Notes under the pieces: generated by a model | What the model was told of the DNA's origin: nothing | Seen by the model: only the letters and a program-made list of their open reading frames with translations | Database searches by the model: none | Program-made: the position numbers and the translations under genes | In this document: one piece after another, positions 33,258 to 44,185 of the stretch | Numbering within the stretch: the first letter of the stretch is position 1 | How the letters are laid out: the number at the start of each line of letters is the position of its first letter | DNA from: Prorocentrum cordatum | Lineage: Eukaryota; Sar; Dinophyceae; Prorocentrales; Prorocentraceae | Assembly: GCA_963575745.1 (NCBI GenBank) | Contig: CAUYUJ010005736.1 | Coordinates: 1 to 64,000 of the forward strand | Reading direction: 5' to 3' | DNA length: 64,000 nucleotides

Positions 33258-34389
33258 ATCAGCACCAGCAGCAGCACCACCACCACAAGCACAGCAGCAC
33301 CAGCAGCAGCACCAGCACCACCACCACCACCACAAGCACAACACCACCAGCAGACGCAGCACTACAGCAACAGCAGCTCATTGGCAGCTGCGGCTTTTGA
33401 CCGCGGCCGCCGCTCGCCACCCGCGCCGAGGTGTTTGGCTTACGAAACCAATTAGTGGACCACTTCCCCAGCGCTGCAAAACAACGCGTTCAATCACTCC
33501 TGCGCCCTGCCCTCTTGCTCTTGCTATTGCTCCTGCTCGTCGTCGTCGTCGTCCTCCTCCTCCTCCTCCTCCTGTTCCTCCCCCCCTCCGCCTCCTCCGC
33601 CTCTGGTAGTTATTGTTTCCGTATTCGTACCCGCTCGTGCTACGGCAAATCCGAGTGCCATCTTATGCAAGACATGATCGAGGAAGAGTGCCACCATATG
33701 CAAGGCAGAATCGAGAAATAATGTCACTAACGACACAATATATGCTCATGTGCATTCGTCGGGATTGCAATACTGTGCGAAGACTCAAATCAATGGCCGC
33801 TCACATCCTGGAATCGTTGAAACAACCAGAACGATGGTGAGAAGCGCGGGAAACGCAGCGTATGCTCATGTACATTCGTCAATTACCTCCAACGCGGAAC
33901 GGTCCAGCGGATGCGGTGGACAAGTTCAGAAAGGGGTCGGGAGATCCCGTATGGTCGAAAACCTGGGGTGCAATCTGAGCCCCAAAGGAAGGCGAGTCCA
34001 TCGAAGATCTTCGGAGACCCCGCCAAATCTCGCTGGCCCTCGGGCGCGCTCCTCCTGCTCCTTCTCCTCTTCCTCCTGCTCCTCCTTCCCTCCATCCCTC
34101 CTCCCTCTTCCCCTATGCCTCATCCTCTCCAGCCCTGGGGGGCCTGCAGCAGCGCTGGGGTCAGGACGACTTGGGCTTATATGTCTCCATCAACGACGCT
34201 GGCTGTCTGAGCGCCTGGTATTATTTGACAAGGGTCAGAGGGGGGAGGGGGGGGCAATGCCAGGATGGGCTGGCATGGTATGGTTTCACATATGGAATGA
34301 ACGGGTGAACAGTATCATATACAAATACATTGCGTATCCCAAGCCCGCCCTGGGGTGTGTGTGTGGGGGGATCCATGCCTCTTTCAGAA
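33258..34389. other. simple repeats and unique sequence
   Basis: (CAC/CAG)n at about 33260-33350, (TCC)n at about 33530-33600, then unique sequence. TATGCTCATGT(G/A)CATTCGTC occurs at 33742 and 33861. No gene recognised. Confidence 0.55.
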
Positions 34390-35165
34390 AGGAGAATCAA
34401 TGGGGGGAACCCGATGGGGGAAACTTATGGGGGAAGCGTATGGGGGGAATCCTATGGGGTGATCCGATGAGGAGTCCTATGGGGAAGCCTACGCGGGAAT
34501 CCGATGGGGGATCCGATGGAGGAGGCCTATGGGGGAATCCTATGGGGAAGCCTATGGGGGAAGCCTTGGGGGAATCTTATGGGGGAGGCCTATGCGGGAA
34601 TCCGATGGGGGAGTCCTGCGGGGGACGCCTATGGGGGAATCCTATGGGGGAAGCCTATGGGGGAAGCCTTGGGGGAATCTTATGGGGGAGGCCTATGCGG
34701 GAATCCGATGGGGGAGTCCTGCGGGGGACGCCTATGGGGGAATCCTACGGAAGAAGCCTATGGGGGAATCCGATGGGGGAATCCTATGGGGGAAACGTCT
34801 GGGTGAATCCGATGGGGGAATCTAATGGGGGAAGCCTATGGGGGGAACCGATGAGGGAACCTTATGGGGGAAGCCTATGGTGGGGGAATCCAATGGGGTA
34901 ATCCAGTGGGGGAATCCGAAGGGGGAATCCCATGGGGGAATCCGATGGGGGAAGCCCATGGGGGAAGCCTATGGGGGAATCCGATGGGGGAAGCCTATGG
35001 GGGAATCCGATGGGGGAGGCCAATGGGGGAATCCGATGGGGGAATCCTATGGGGGAGACCTATGAGGGAATCCGATGGGGGAAGCCCATGGGGGAAGCCT
35101 ATGGGGGAATCCTGTGGGAGATGCCGATGAGGGAATCCTATGGGGGACCCCCCATGGGGGAATCG
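34390..35165 (+). repeat. 15-bp G-rich minisatellite
   Basis: About fifty units of 12-15 bp of CTATGGGGGAATCCGATGGGGGAAGCC type. Some blocks of about 105 bp are themselves duplicated (34530-34635 and 34645-34750). Every unit has a G5 run, so G-quadruplex formation is plausible. Frames stay open and give Met/Gly/Glu/Ser/Trp repeats; no sign of real coding. Confidence 0.92.
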
Positions 35166-36125
35166 CGCAGAGGCTGCGCGGGGCTGCGCCAAGGCTATGC
35201 GTGATTGTGCGGGGCTGTGCCAGGATTACTATGGATCACATATTCATGATTCCACAAGGCCGTCGGTGGCATAACAGGGGAGGGCCCAACCGGAGGCATG
35301 CTTTTTTGGCGATCGGGTCCGGCGCCCCTGAGCCCTTTCGTTATGGTTCCAGAAGAATAGCAGGAAAAAGTTCGCACAGTTGCACACATCAACGATTCGA
35401 GTTTCTACCGGGGGGGGGGGGGGGGCGCCGGCCCGCGTAGTTCGTCCGATCGACTGAAGCAGGTGCCAAAATCAGCCCATAACTTCTCTACGGGGGGGGG
35501 GGGGGCGGGGGGTTCCGCCGAAAGCAAAAAACATAATAAAATAACGATTAGCCCTATGGCCCAATAGCCCTAACAAGAATATGATTGGGGTTTTTCTCCG
35601 GTGTTTTTTTTTGGTTGTGACCAGGCTCGCGCAGCACGAGCTCAGGTTCTAGCGGCCGCACAGATGCGGCCTGGGCTGGCAGCAGGCGTAAACCTAGGGG
35701 AGCCGAGCGGCAAAGGGACGAGCAAGCCAAAAGGGCCGACTCGCCGCCGCCAGCCAAGCCCCCAAACATCACCGAGCGTGCGCCTTCGGCTGCACCTCCT
35801 TAGGCGGCAGCCCGAGCTTGATCCTTTCGACCTTTTCGAGACGATGCTGCGAACCACGAGCGCTCTCTGGTAGCTTGCATTCCGCGGACAAGCCTCTGTG
35901 CTTGCCTCCGATCGTTCTCGCAAAGCAATGACAGCGCGTGCAAATGCGATATCCAAAGATGGTTGTGAGAACATGCTCGCCGCTCGCCACTCCTGAAACC
36001 CCTGTGCCATCACCAGCGGACGACGACGCAGCGAGGGGGCCACAGGGGCAATCGAAGGCCACCGACCCAGACCGATCGGGGGAGCTCGAGCGGCGAGACA
36101 AGACAACACGACCTTGCGGGGCAAC
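35166..36125. other. unique sequence, no gene recognised
   Basis: Contains G13-14 runs at about 35410 and 35492 and a short relic of dispersed repeat E at 35447-35500. No supported gene. Confidence 0.5.
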
Positions 36126-36375
36126 CACACTGCTGGCCGCTGGGGCTTTCGGTGGAGCTCCCTGCGGGGCCACGAACCGTGCGAAGGGTGCGCCGAAACG
36201 GGGGTGGAACTGCATGCGAGCTTTGCCACTGGGGCCTTCGGTGGAGCTCCTTATGGGGCCACGAACCGTGTGGGGGGCGCCGAAATGGGGGTGGAACTGC
36301 ATGCGAACTTTGCCACTGGGGCCTTCGGTGGAACTCCCTATGGGGCCACGAACCGTGTGGGGTGTGTGCCGAAAC
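36126..36375 (+). repeat. 90-bp satellite, outlying patch
   Basis: Three diverged units of the satellite at 30627-33257 (GGGGCTTTCGGTGGAGCTCCCT, GGGGCCACGAACCGTG, GTGCCGAAACGG), shortened to about 85 bp. Confidence 0.75.
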
Positions 36376-37064
36376 AGAGACCTGCAAGGAGCAGAAGTAA
36401 GGAGGGTGGGAGGCAGCGGGAGGAGAAGGAAGGAGGACGCGGGCGCTGTCTTTTAAAAAACAAGGACCCAACACCACAGGATGGTTGGGAAAAACCATAC
36501 AACACGCAGGCAAGCGGTGCCCCGTCCCCACCTGCACGACTGTTCTGCGGTGTAGAAGTGTACGTCATCGGGCCATCGCATCCGAAGCCGTTGCGGCAGC
36601 CTTTGGGCGCGCACGTCGCAGCAGGTGGAGCCACTGGGGGCGGGAGAGAGACAGGATGCGGGGCCGAGGCTCAAGGATCGAGGTCGGTTCCCTAAGGTCC
36701 AGGCGTCTCGATTCCTTCGAGTCGAGCGTTCTCGCCCCACTTCGGGGCCCCGCACCCTCGCGGATCGATTCAGCGCGAAGAATCCCTCGCAAGCATGCTG
36801 CACGATGTTTCAACAGTTGTTCCGCCCCGTCGGATGTCAGGGTCAGAGGATCGAGGGTCCCAGACCCGCTCGAGACATGCAGACAACTGGTCGGAGGAAG
36901 CATCTTCACTTGCAACCTCTGGGTTCCCTTTTGCTGGCGCTGGGGCTCTCGAAAAACGGTTCAGGATGAAAAGCCGACGAGACCTCTCTGGGGTCGACAT
37001 TGTGAACACAAATCGTGGCGTCGGGGGTCTGGGCTCAAGGATTCAAGTTCGAGGATCGTTGGAC
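36376..37064. other. unique sequence, no gene recognised
   Basis: No gene supported. Several GGATCGAGG / AGGATC words near 36670-36860 resemble those at 1795-1880 and 37340-37390. Confidence 0.45.
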
Positions 37065-37345
37065 AGCAATTCACGGAAGCTTTGGGTCGTCACCACAGCG
37101 CCTGATCATGCGCCCAACCGCGCGCAAAACGAACAAAACGCATCTCCCTCACATGGCGCTACTGGGCACTACTTGTCGCCCTTGGGCGCTATTTGATCGC
37201 TAGTCGGAGCTTTTGGGCGCTCTTGGACGCTATGTTGCGCAATTGCGCACTCTGGGTCGCTATTTGGCGCTATCGAGCGACATTGGGCGTCTTCGCCGTT
37301 ATAAACTCAATCCAAGACGAGCGCAAATTCCTGTGATTTACGATC
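37065..37345 (+). repeat. dispersed repeat F, copy 1
   Basis: Shares with 48050-48275 the order TCACGGAAGCT.TTGGTCG, CGCGCAAA, ATCTCCCTCACATGGCGCTA, TTGGGC.. TTTGGCGCTAT, CAATCCAA.ACGAGCG and TTCC(T/G)TGATTTAC. Function unknown. Confidence 0.65.
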
Positions 37346-37839
37346 TAAGGATCGAGGTCCGAGGACCAAAGTTCGAGGATCAGGGTCCGAGGTTGCGGTT
37401 AGCGGTCCTCGCTGGGACGCGGGAGGCCTCTGGAGGCCCCGAATGCGAAGACCTGCCTGGTGATCTCCAGCGACCTCTGGCGCGCGTGCAAAAGCCGTTG
37501 GCGCGTCCACAAGTTCTGACGCAGCCGTCACCAGGGCATCTCTCAGCAAGCGGCTTGCCTTGCTAACAAAATGGGGGGGAACGCTTTTTATTCCCCCCCG
37601 TAGCTTTTTATATTCTCCCTGGGGGGGCGTGGCTTTTTTTTGTGTCCCCCGGTGGCTTGTTTTGTTTCCCCTGGGGAGGGGGGGGGGGGGCGCGTGGGGC
37701 AGGGCCCCTCGAAGCTCTTGTTTTCCCCTCGGGGGGGGGGGCGCGTGGGCCAGGGGTCTCGAGGTGTTTCCTCTCCGTGAGGGGCCGGGAAGGGCGAGCC
37801 AGGGAGACCTGTCCTCGCTTCTGCGAGCTCTCTCCGGCA
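37346..37839. other. unique GC-rich sequence with G homopolymers
   Basis: G12-13 and G9-10 runs at about 37678 and 37731. GGGGAGGG.. is repeated with TTTTT(A/T)T.TTCCC words. No gene recognised. Confidence 0.5.
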
Positions 37840-37928
37840 ATCCAGCTCCAGAATTCCATGTTAGATACCCCCCTGCATGATCATTCCCCGTCATACTCAT
37901 AATCCTCATGAGCACTCGTCATCAACAC

Positions 37929-38003
<75 letters not shown>

Positions 38004-38250
38004 CATCATTCTCATCATCATCATCATCATCAGCAGCAGCATCATCATCAGCAGCAGCATCAGCCGCAGCAGCATCATCATCACACTCACAAACATATGT
38101 GGCTCGAGGTCTCTGGCGTGCCCTTCCCTGAACACTTTCCGTATTCTCCGTGTCCGACACAACACCCAATACTCAACAACCTCCGCGTCCCACGCACACA
38201 CACACACACACACTCAACTCAACAGACTCCCGCTGCAAGACACCCTCCTT
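37840..38250 (+). repeat. segmental duplicate block 1 with (CAT/CAG)n
   Basis: Runs from CCATGTTAGATACCCCCCTGC through CGTCATACTCATAAT, CATGAGCACTCGTCATCAAC, (CAT/CAG)n, AAACATATGTGGCTCGAG and CTCAACAGACTCCCGCTGC. The same order recurs at 40187-40545, differing mainly in the microsatellite length. Confidence 0.8.
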
Positions 38251-39465
38251 AGGAATTCTATTAATATCCCGGTCTCGCCCGCCGCCCGCCGCCCGCCCGC
38301 GCACCCGCCCGCCGACTGCCCCCGCTCTCCTTGTGCTCACCTCTTTCTGTGTTCAACACAACACCCAGTACTGAACAGCCTCCGTGTCCTCCATAACACC
38401 CTGTACTCAACAAACTCCGTGCCCAACACAACACCTTGAGCTCAACAGGCTCCCAATGCAAGACACCCTCCTTAGAAGTTCCCACCCGCCGCCCGCCGCC
38501 CGCCCGCGCGCCCGCCCGCCGCCCGCCCCCGCTCTCATTGTGCTCAACTCTTTCCGTCCCTAGCATAAAACACAGTACTCAACAGCCTGCGTGCCCAACA
38601 CATGACCAAATACTCAACAACCTCCGCGCCCAACACAACACCCTGTACTCAAGAATCTCCCGCTGCAAGACCCCCTCCTTAGGAGTTCGAATAAAATCCC
38701 GATCCCGCCCGCCGCTCGCCGCCCGCCAGCGCGCCCGCCCGCCGCCCGCCCCTCGCTCCCATCGTGCTCAACGCTTTGTGTCCAACACAGAACACAAAAC
38801 TTAACAGCCTCCGTGTCCTACACAACACCCTGTACTCAACAGCCTCCGTGTCCAACACAACACCCTGTACTCAACAGACTCCCGCTGCAAGACACCCTCG
38901 GAGTTCTTTGAAAATCCCGATCCCGCCCGCCGCCCGCCCGCCGCCCGCGCGCCCGCCCACCCGCCCGCCCCAGCTCTCCTTGTGCCCAACTCTCAACAGC
39001 CTCCGCGCCCAACACAACACCCTGTACTCAACAGCCTCCGTGTCCAACACAACACCCTGTACTCAACAGGCTCCCGCTGAAAGACACCCTCTCCCTATGA
39101 ACTCTGTTAAAATCCAGATCCCGCCGCGCCCGCCGCCCGCCCGCGTGCCCGCCCGCCGCCCGCCCCCGATCTCCTTGTGTCAACGCTCTTCGTGTCCAAC
39201 ACAGAACACAAAACTTAACAGCCTCCATGCCCAATACAACACCCTGTGCTCAACAGCCTCCGTGTCCAACACAACACCCTGTACTCAACAGCCTCCGCGT
39301 CGAACACTACATCCTGTACTCAACAGGCTCCCACTGCAAGACACCCTGTTTAGGACTTTTATTAATATCCCGATCCCGCCAGCAGCCGCCCGCGCGCCCG
39401 CCCGCCGCCCGCCATCGCTCTCCTTGTGCCTAACTCTCTCCGTGTCCAACACAACACCCAATAGG
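38251..39465 (+). repeat. ~215-bp composite satellite
   Basis: Five to six units, each with CTCCCGCTGCAAGACACCCTC, TTAGGA.TT, AAAATCCCGATCCCGCCCGC, (CCCG)n-type GC blocks, CTC.TTGTGCTCAACTCTTT and CCAACACAACACCCTGTACTCAACAG words. Further units at 40525-40830. Confidence 0.85.
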
Positions 39466-39714
39466 GGGGAGGGAGGGAGGGAGAGAGATGGAGAGAGAGA
39501 GAGAGGCGGGGGGGAGAGAGGCCCCTCAAGACGGCCCCTCCGAAGGCGTCAGACCGGCCAAGAGCCTCCTAAGACGGCCCAAGTCGGCCCCCAGAAGTCT
39601 CGACCCTCTCCCTGGGGTCGGTTTTTCATCCGGGATCGTTTTTAGACAGTCCCGGGGCCCAGAACAGGGATCCGGAGGCCGAAAACTGGCCGCGCCACAA
39701 GTAAACACACGTGG

Positions 39715-40215
39715 TTCAGCTCGGGACAGCTATGTTAGATACCCCGCTGTGGCCTGGACACGTGAAAACGCGTGGCATGAGCTCGGAACCGCCATGTTAG
39801 ATACCCTCCTGTGTGGGACGTGGTTCCAGCTCGGGACTTCCATGTGACATGAAAACACGTGGTTCCAGCTCGGAATCAACATGTTAGATACCGCCCTGGG
39901 TGACCAAGACACGTGAAAACACATGGCTCCAGCTCGGGACCGCCATGCTAGAGGCCCTCCCGGTGTGGCCTGAGCACGTGAAAACATAGTGTTCCAGCTA
40001 GGGACAACCATGGTAGATACCCCGCCGGGCAGCCTGGACACGTAAAAACACATGGCTCCAGCTCGGGAGTTCCATGTTAGATACCCCCGTGGGTGGCCTG
40101 GACACGTGAAAACACGTGGTACCAACTCGGGCCACCCATGCTGGATACCAGCTGGGGTGGCCTGGACACATGAAAAGACATGGTTCCAGCTGGGGACTAT
40201 AATGTTAGATATCCC
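39715..40215 (+). repeat. ~64-bp minisatellite
   Basis: About seven units of CCAGCTCGGGACCGCCATGTTAGATACCC .. GGCCTGGACACGTGAAAACA(C/T)GTGG. The last unit runs into duplicate block 2. Confidence 0.88.
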
Positions 40216-40832
40216 CCTGCATGTTCATCCCCCGTCATACTCATAATTCTCATGAGCACTCGTCATCAACACCATCATCATCATCACCATCATCATCAGC
40301 AGCAGCACCATCATCATCATCATCCTCATCATCATCATCAGCAGCATCAGCATCAGCATCAGCATCATCATCAACATCAGCATCAGCAGCAGCAGCAGCA
40401 TCACCCTCACAAACATATGTGGCTCGAGATCCCTTCTCTGAACCCATTCCGCATCCCACATGTCCGACACATCACCCAGTACTCAACAGCCTCCGCGTCT
40501 CACACACACAATGTGCTCAACAGACTCCCGCTGCAAAACACCCCCCCTGGGAATTAGATCAAACTCCCGATCCCGCCCGCCTTCGCGCCCGCCCGCCCCC
40601 GCTCTCCCTGCGCTCAACTCTTTCTGTGTCCAGCACAACACCCAGTACTGAACAGCCTCCGTGTCCTACACAACACCCAGTACTCAATAGCCTCCGTGCC
40701 CAACACAACACCTTGTATTCAACAAACTCCCGCTGCAAGACGCCCTCCTTAGGAGTTCTATTAAAATCCCGGCCCCGCCCGCCGCCCGCCGCCCGCCCGC
40801 GCGCCCGCCCGCCGCCCGCTCCCGCCCCCACC
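40187..40832 (+). repeat. segmental duplicate block 2 and ~215-bp satellite units
   Basis: Repeats 37840-38250 and then two units of the ~215-bp satellite, ending at a GCCCGCTCCCGCCCCC junction with decamer array 3. Confidence 0.8.
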
Positions 40833-41385
40833 CAATGCATGCCAGTGCATGCCAGTGCATGCCAACGCATGCAAGCGCATTCCAAAGCATGCAAATGCAT
40901 GCCAAAGCATGCCAATCCATGCCAATGCATGCCAACGCATGCCAACGCATGCCAATGCGTGCCAATGCATGCCAAAGCATACCAAGGGGTGCCAACGCAT
41001 GCTAATTCATGCCAACGCATGCCAATGCCAATGTTTTTGCCAATGCAGGCCACTCCAGGCCAACGCATGCCAATGCGTGCCAATGCATGCCAAAGCATAC
41101 CGAGGCGTGTCAACGCATGCCAATTCATGCCAACGCATGCCAATGCCAATGTTTGCCAATGCAGGCCAATGCATGCCAACGCATGCCAGTGCATGCCAAT
41201 GCGTTGGCATGCATTGGCATGCTTTGGCGTCCGATGACATGCATTGGCTTGCGCTGGCACGCATTGGCATGTCAACGCAAGCCAATGCATGCCAATGCGT
41301 GCCAATGCTTTGCATGCATCGGCATGCTATGGCATCCCGTAACATACATTGGCTTGCGTTGGCATGCATTGGCATGCATTGGCCG
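40833..41385. repeat. decamer array 3 with orientation switches
   Basis: GCATGCCAAT/C units as in 15711-19318. About 40980-41160 contains a ~115-bp block repeated twice with ATGCCAATGCCAATGTTT. At about 41200 the array flips to the complementary orientation, flips back at about 41265, and flips again at about 41320, so adjacent blocks are inverted repeats able to form hairpins. Confidence 0.9.
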
Positions 41386-42261
41386 CCGCCGTCGTCGTCG
41401 TCGCCGTCGTCGTCGTTGTCGCCACCGCCGTCGTCATCGTCGCCGTCGTCGCCATAATCATCATCATCACCACCACCATCATCGGCATCATTATCAGCAT
41501 GATCACTATCACCATGCCATAATCATCATTATTGTCATCAAGAGCATCGTCCTCCTCATCATCATCATCAACCTCATCATAGTCATCATCATCGAACTAT
41601 CTTCAGCATCATCATGAAGGCCATCATGCGCTTGAAGCGAGACGCCAAGCTCCAACGCCTACACAAGCTTGCTCGGCGCCCCCCCCCCCAAGGAGATATC
41701 CCCAGGCCCACGCCAGGGCCCCCCTCTGGCGCATTCCCCGCCCCCCCCGCCCCGCTCCCCGCGGCCCCCTTCCGGCGCCCCCCCGAGTCTCCCATTCGGC
41801 GCCTCCCCCGCCCCCCCTTGTGCCCCACCTGGAACACCCCCACCCCCCCAGCGATATTCCCAGGCCCGCACCGAAATCCCCCTGCGGCGCCCCCCTGGGC
41901 CCTTCTCTGGCGCCTCCCCTCCCCTTCGGGGGCCCTCTCCGGCGCCCCCCCCCCCGACCCCCTGGAAGAAAAAAGAAAGAGAGCCTCGAGGGAAACAACA
42001 AAAAATGTCGAGGAAAAACAATAAGCCTCCGAGGGGACAAAAAAACTTCGAGCCCCTAGGCCCCCCCCCCCCCCCGCCCCCCCCCAGGGGGGAAACCTCG
42101 AGGGGGGGGGGGGGGGAAAACCTCCGAGGGAAATAAAAAAGCTTCCAAGCCCACGGGTCCCCCCCCGCCCCCCTCTCCAGGGGGGGACGCTCCCCAGACC
42201 CCCCCGAAGCCCTCCCGAGGGGGGGGAAGCTACGGGGGGGAACAAAAAAACCAAACCCACA
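41386..42261. other. simple repeats and homopolymer-rich sequence
   Basis: (GTC/GCC)n at 41386-41455, (ATC)n to about 41610, and then very C-rich sequence with C8-C14 runs and G10-14 runs. The mirrored open frames here are low-complexity Pro/Gly/Arg. No gene. Confidence 0.7.
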
Positions 42262-42476
42262 ATATGGCGAGCGTTTTTTATTCGGCGCTTCAACATTGGG
42301 CGGAAAGGGGGGGAGGCGATCAGTGGGTCTGCCTCTGGAGCTCTGCTTAATGCGTCAGTTTGCAACCCTGCCCTGCATGGGGGAGACCCCACCTGCTCGA
42401 AGTTGGCGCCAAAACGCAGCCAAGATCTACTCCATGGGGGGACGAAGGAGGGGGGGGCTGGGGCCCGCGCCGATCG
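42262..42476 (+). repeat. dispersed repeat E, copy 2
   Basis: Counterpart of 20775-20985 in the same orientation; see shared blocks there. Confidence 0.65.
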
Positions 42477-43257
42477 GATGAATGAGAAAACGATCCGAAA
42501 AAATCAGACGGCGGGGACGAGGGCACCCGAGAAGGCCCCAAAAAGGGGAGAACGAGGAAAGGGTAGAGATATGGGTACCTCTTCCTCCTGATTGATATAT
42601 CGGACCGGCCGAAGTCGACATCGACCCGGATCAAAAGGAGCCCTGGCGGGTGACCCAGACTACCCGTTGACCCGAGCGGCGCAGGGCTGCTCACGCCCTC
42701 GCGGGTGACCTCTTGCTCGGACGCGGCTGGGTGGTCCGCGCTGGCTGGGCCTCGGGAGTCGGTCGATCGGGGTGGGAAAGGGCCAGGGGAAATCAATTCA
42801 AAATCTCGGGGCTTCGTAGATGGGGGATTAGCTAAACGGGAGCTTAGGTTTTTCCATATGCCTCCGTTTACTGTGCCCCCGTCTACGGCGCCCAGGGCCC
42901 GCTAAACAGGGGCATAGCCAAACGTGGGCATCGGCGTTCCCCGTGCCCCCGTTTGCTGTATCCCCGTTTCTGGCGCCCTGAGAATCGCTTCAGGGACCCC
43001 TCCGGGTCCACCTGGGTTAACGTTTCACTCCGGATCGTTTCCCAGCGGTTCTGGGCACCGAGAAGCGCCCCAGACGCCGAGAGCCAGTACTGGGCCACTT
43101 CGGCCCCCCCGCCGGCTCCAAACCTAGGGTAACCGTGGAACTGAGCAGCGCTCTGCCAGCCGCGCCGCGCAATGACTGTGTGCATTCCTGCGGCAGGTGG
43201 CCTGAAGGAGGCGACCGAAACCGTAGCCACAGCGTCGGCATGGCGCCTCCTCAGAGG
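42477..43257. other. unique sequence, no gene recognised
   Basis: 42830-42975 has a twofold repeat of GTTTACTGTGCCCCCGT / GTTTGCTGTATCCCCGT. No gene. Confidence 0.5.
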
Positions 43258-43285
43258 AGGATGACAATGATGCGGATGATGATGT

Positions 43286-43319
<34 letters not shown>

Positions 43320-43560
43320 AATGAGTGTGATGGTGATGATGATGATGATGATGGTGATGGTGATGATGCTGGTGAAGTTGGTGGTGACGATGGTGGTGGT
43401 GGTGACGATGATGACGCTGAAAGGATGACGATGATGATGATGGTGGTAATGATGATGCTGACGGCTACGATGATGATGATGATGATGGCCATGGTGGTGA
43501 TAATAATGCTGGAGGCGCTGATAATGATGAGCAGGACGATGATGGTGATGATGATGATGG
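43258..43560. repeat. (GAT)n microsatellite
   Basis: About 300 bases of GAT/GGT triplets; minus-strand His- and Ile-rich translations are artefacts. Confidence 0.92.
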
Positions 43561-43575
43561 AACTGTTGGTGGTGC

Positions 43576-43863
43576 TCATAGATCGTCGGACAAATCTCCA
43601 TTAAACGGAACTACCAGGTGAAAACATTTCGATTGAAGAATCAATCCAGTCAATGTTGCTGATTCTACGAATGTGAAATCTATGATGGTACACATCCTAT
43701 TGGGTGAAAGCCTGGGTTGGCGAATCCGATTGCATTGGCATGTAAATGTGTTTTGTCGTGACAACTTGAAATGTCTGCATTTTTTCCCGATCAAAATGCC
43801 GACCGCGCGAACTATGGCAGATTCTTGGCATTCCAAAATGTGGTTCGGGCAATTGTTGGGCAT
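43576..43863 (-). CDS. hypothetical fragment in small AT-rich island
   Basis: A 95-residue frame of normal complexity in a 300-bp island with lower GC than its flanks. It has a cluster of Cys/His/Arg residues (KKCRHFKLSRQNTFTCQC) and the phrase CTIIDFTFVESATLTGLIL, which loosely recalls the strand around the first catalytic Asp of MULE transposases (..DFTF....GLVLG). Too short and unsupported to name; may be another transposase relic. Confidence 0.2.
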   Translation of the reverse strand: MPNNCPNHILECQESAIVRAVGILIGKKCRHFKLSRQNTFTCQCNRIRQPRLSPNRMCTIIDFTFVESATLTGLILQSKCFHLVVPFNGDLSDDL

Positions 43864-43894
43864 GTTGTTGGCTGCTATATCACTGGCGCGAGAT

Positions 43895-44185
43895 TCGCGC
43901 GGGCCGCGGCGTCGCGGCGTCGCGGGGGCGAAGGCGGAAGGGCGAAAACCCTATAAATATGTCGCATTCTCGCGGTTTCGCGACGTCGATGCTCGGGTGC
44001 GAAGGCGGAGTGGGTGAAAAACCTTACAAACATGTCGCATTCTCGCGGTTTCGTGGCGTCGCTGCGCGGGGGCGAATGCGGAGGGGGCGAAAATCCGAAC
44101 CCTAGCCTAGCCTTAGCCCTACAAAGATGTCGAAGCGTCGCGGCATCGCGGCGTCGCGGGGGCGAAGGCGCGATGGGCGCGACGC
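43895..44185 (+). repeat. ~90-bp GC-rich tandem repeat
   Basis: Three to four units with GTCGCGGGGGCGAAGGCGGA, GGCGAAAACCCTA, AAA.ATGTCGCATTCTCGCGGTTTCG. One unit contains a degenerate AACCCTAGCCTAGCCTTAG stretch at about 44097-44115. Confidence 0.75.

Noticed and set aside
34390-35165. Gly/Met/Trp repeat protein
   Set aside because: Encoded only by the 15-bp minisatellite; no conserved start or downstream domain.
44097-44121. Interstitial telomere repeat (AACCCTAGCCTAGCC..)
   Set aside because: Only a few degenerate units inside a GC-rich tandem repeat; no run of a true telomere heptamer.
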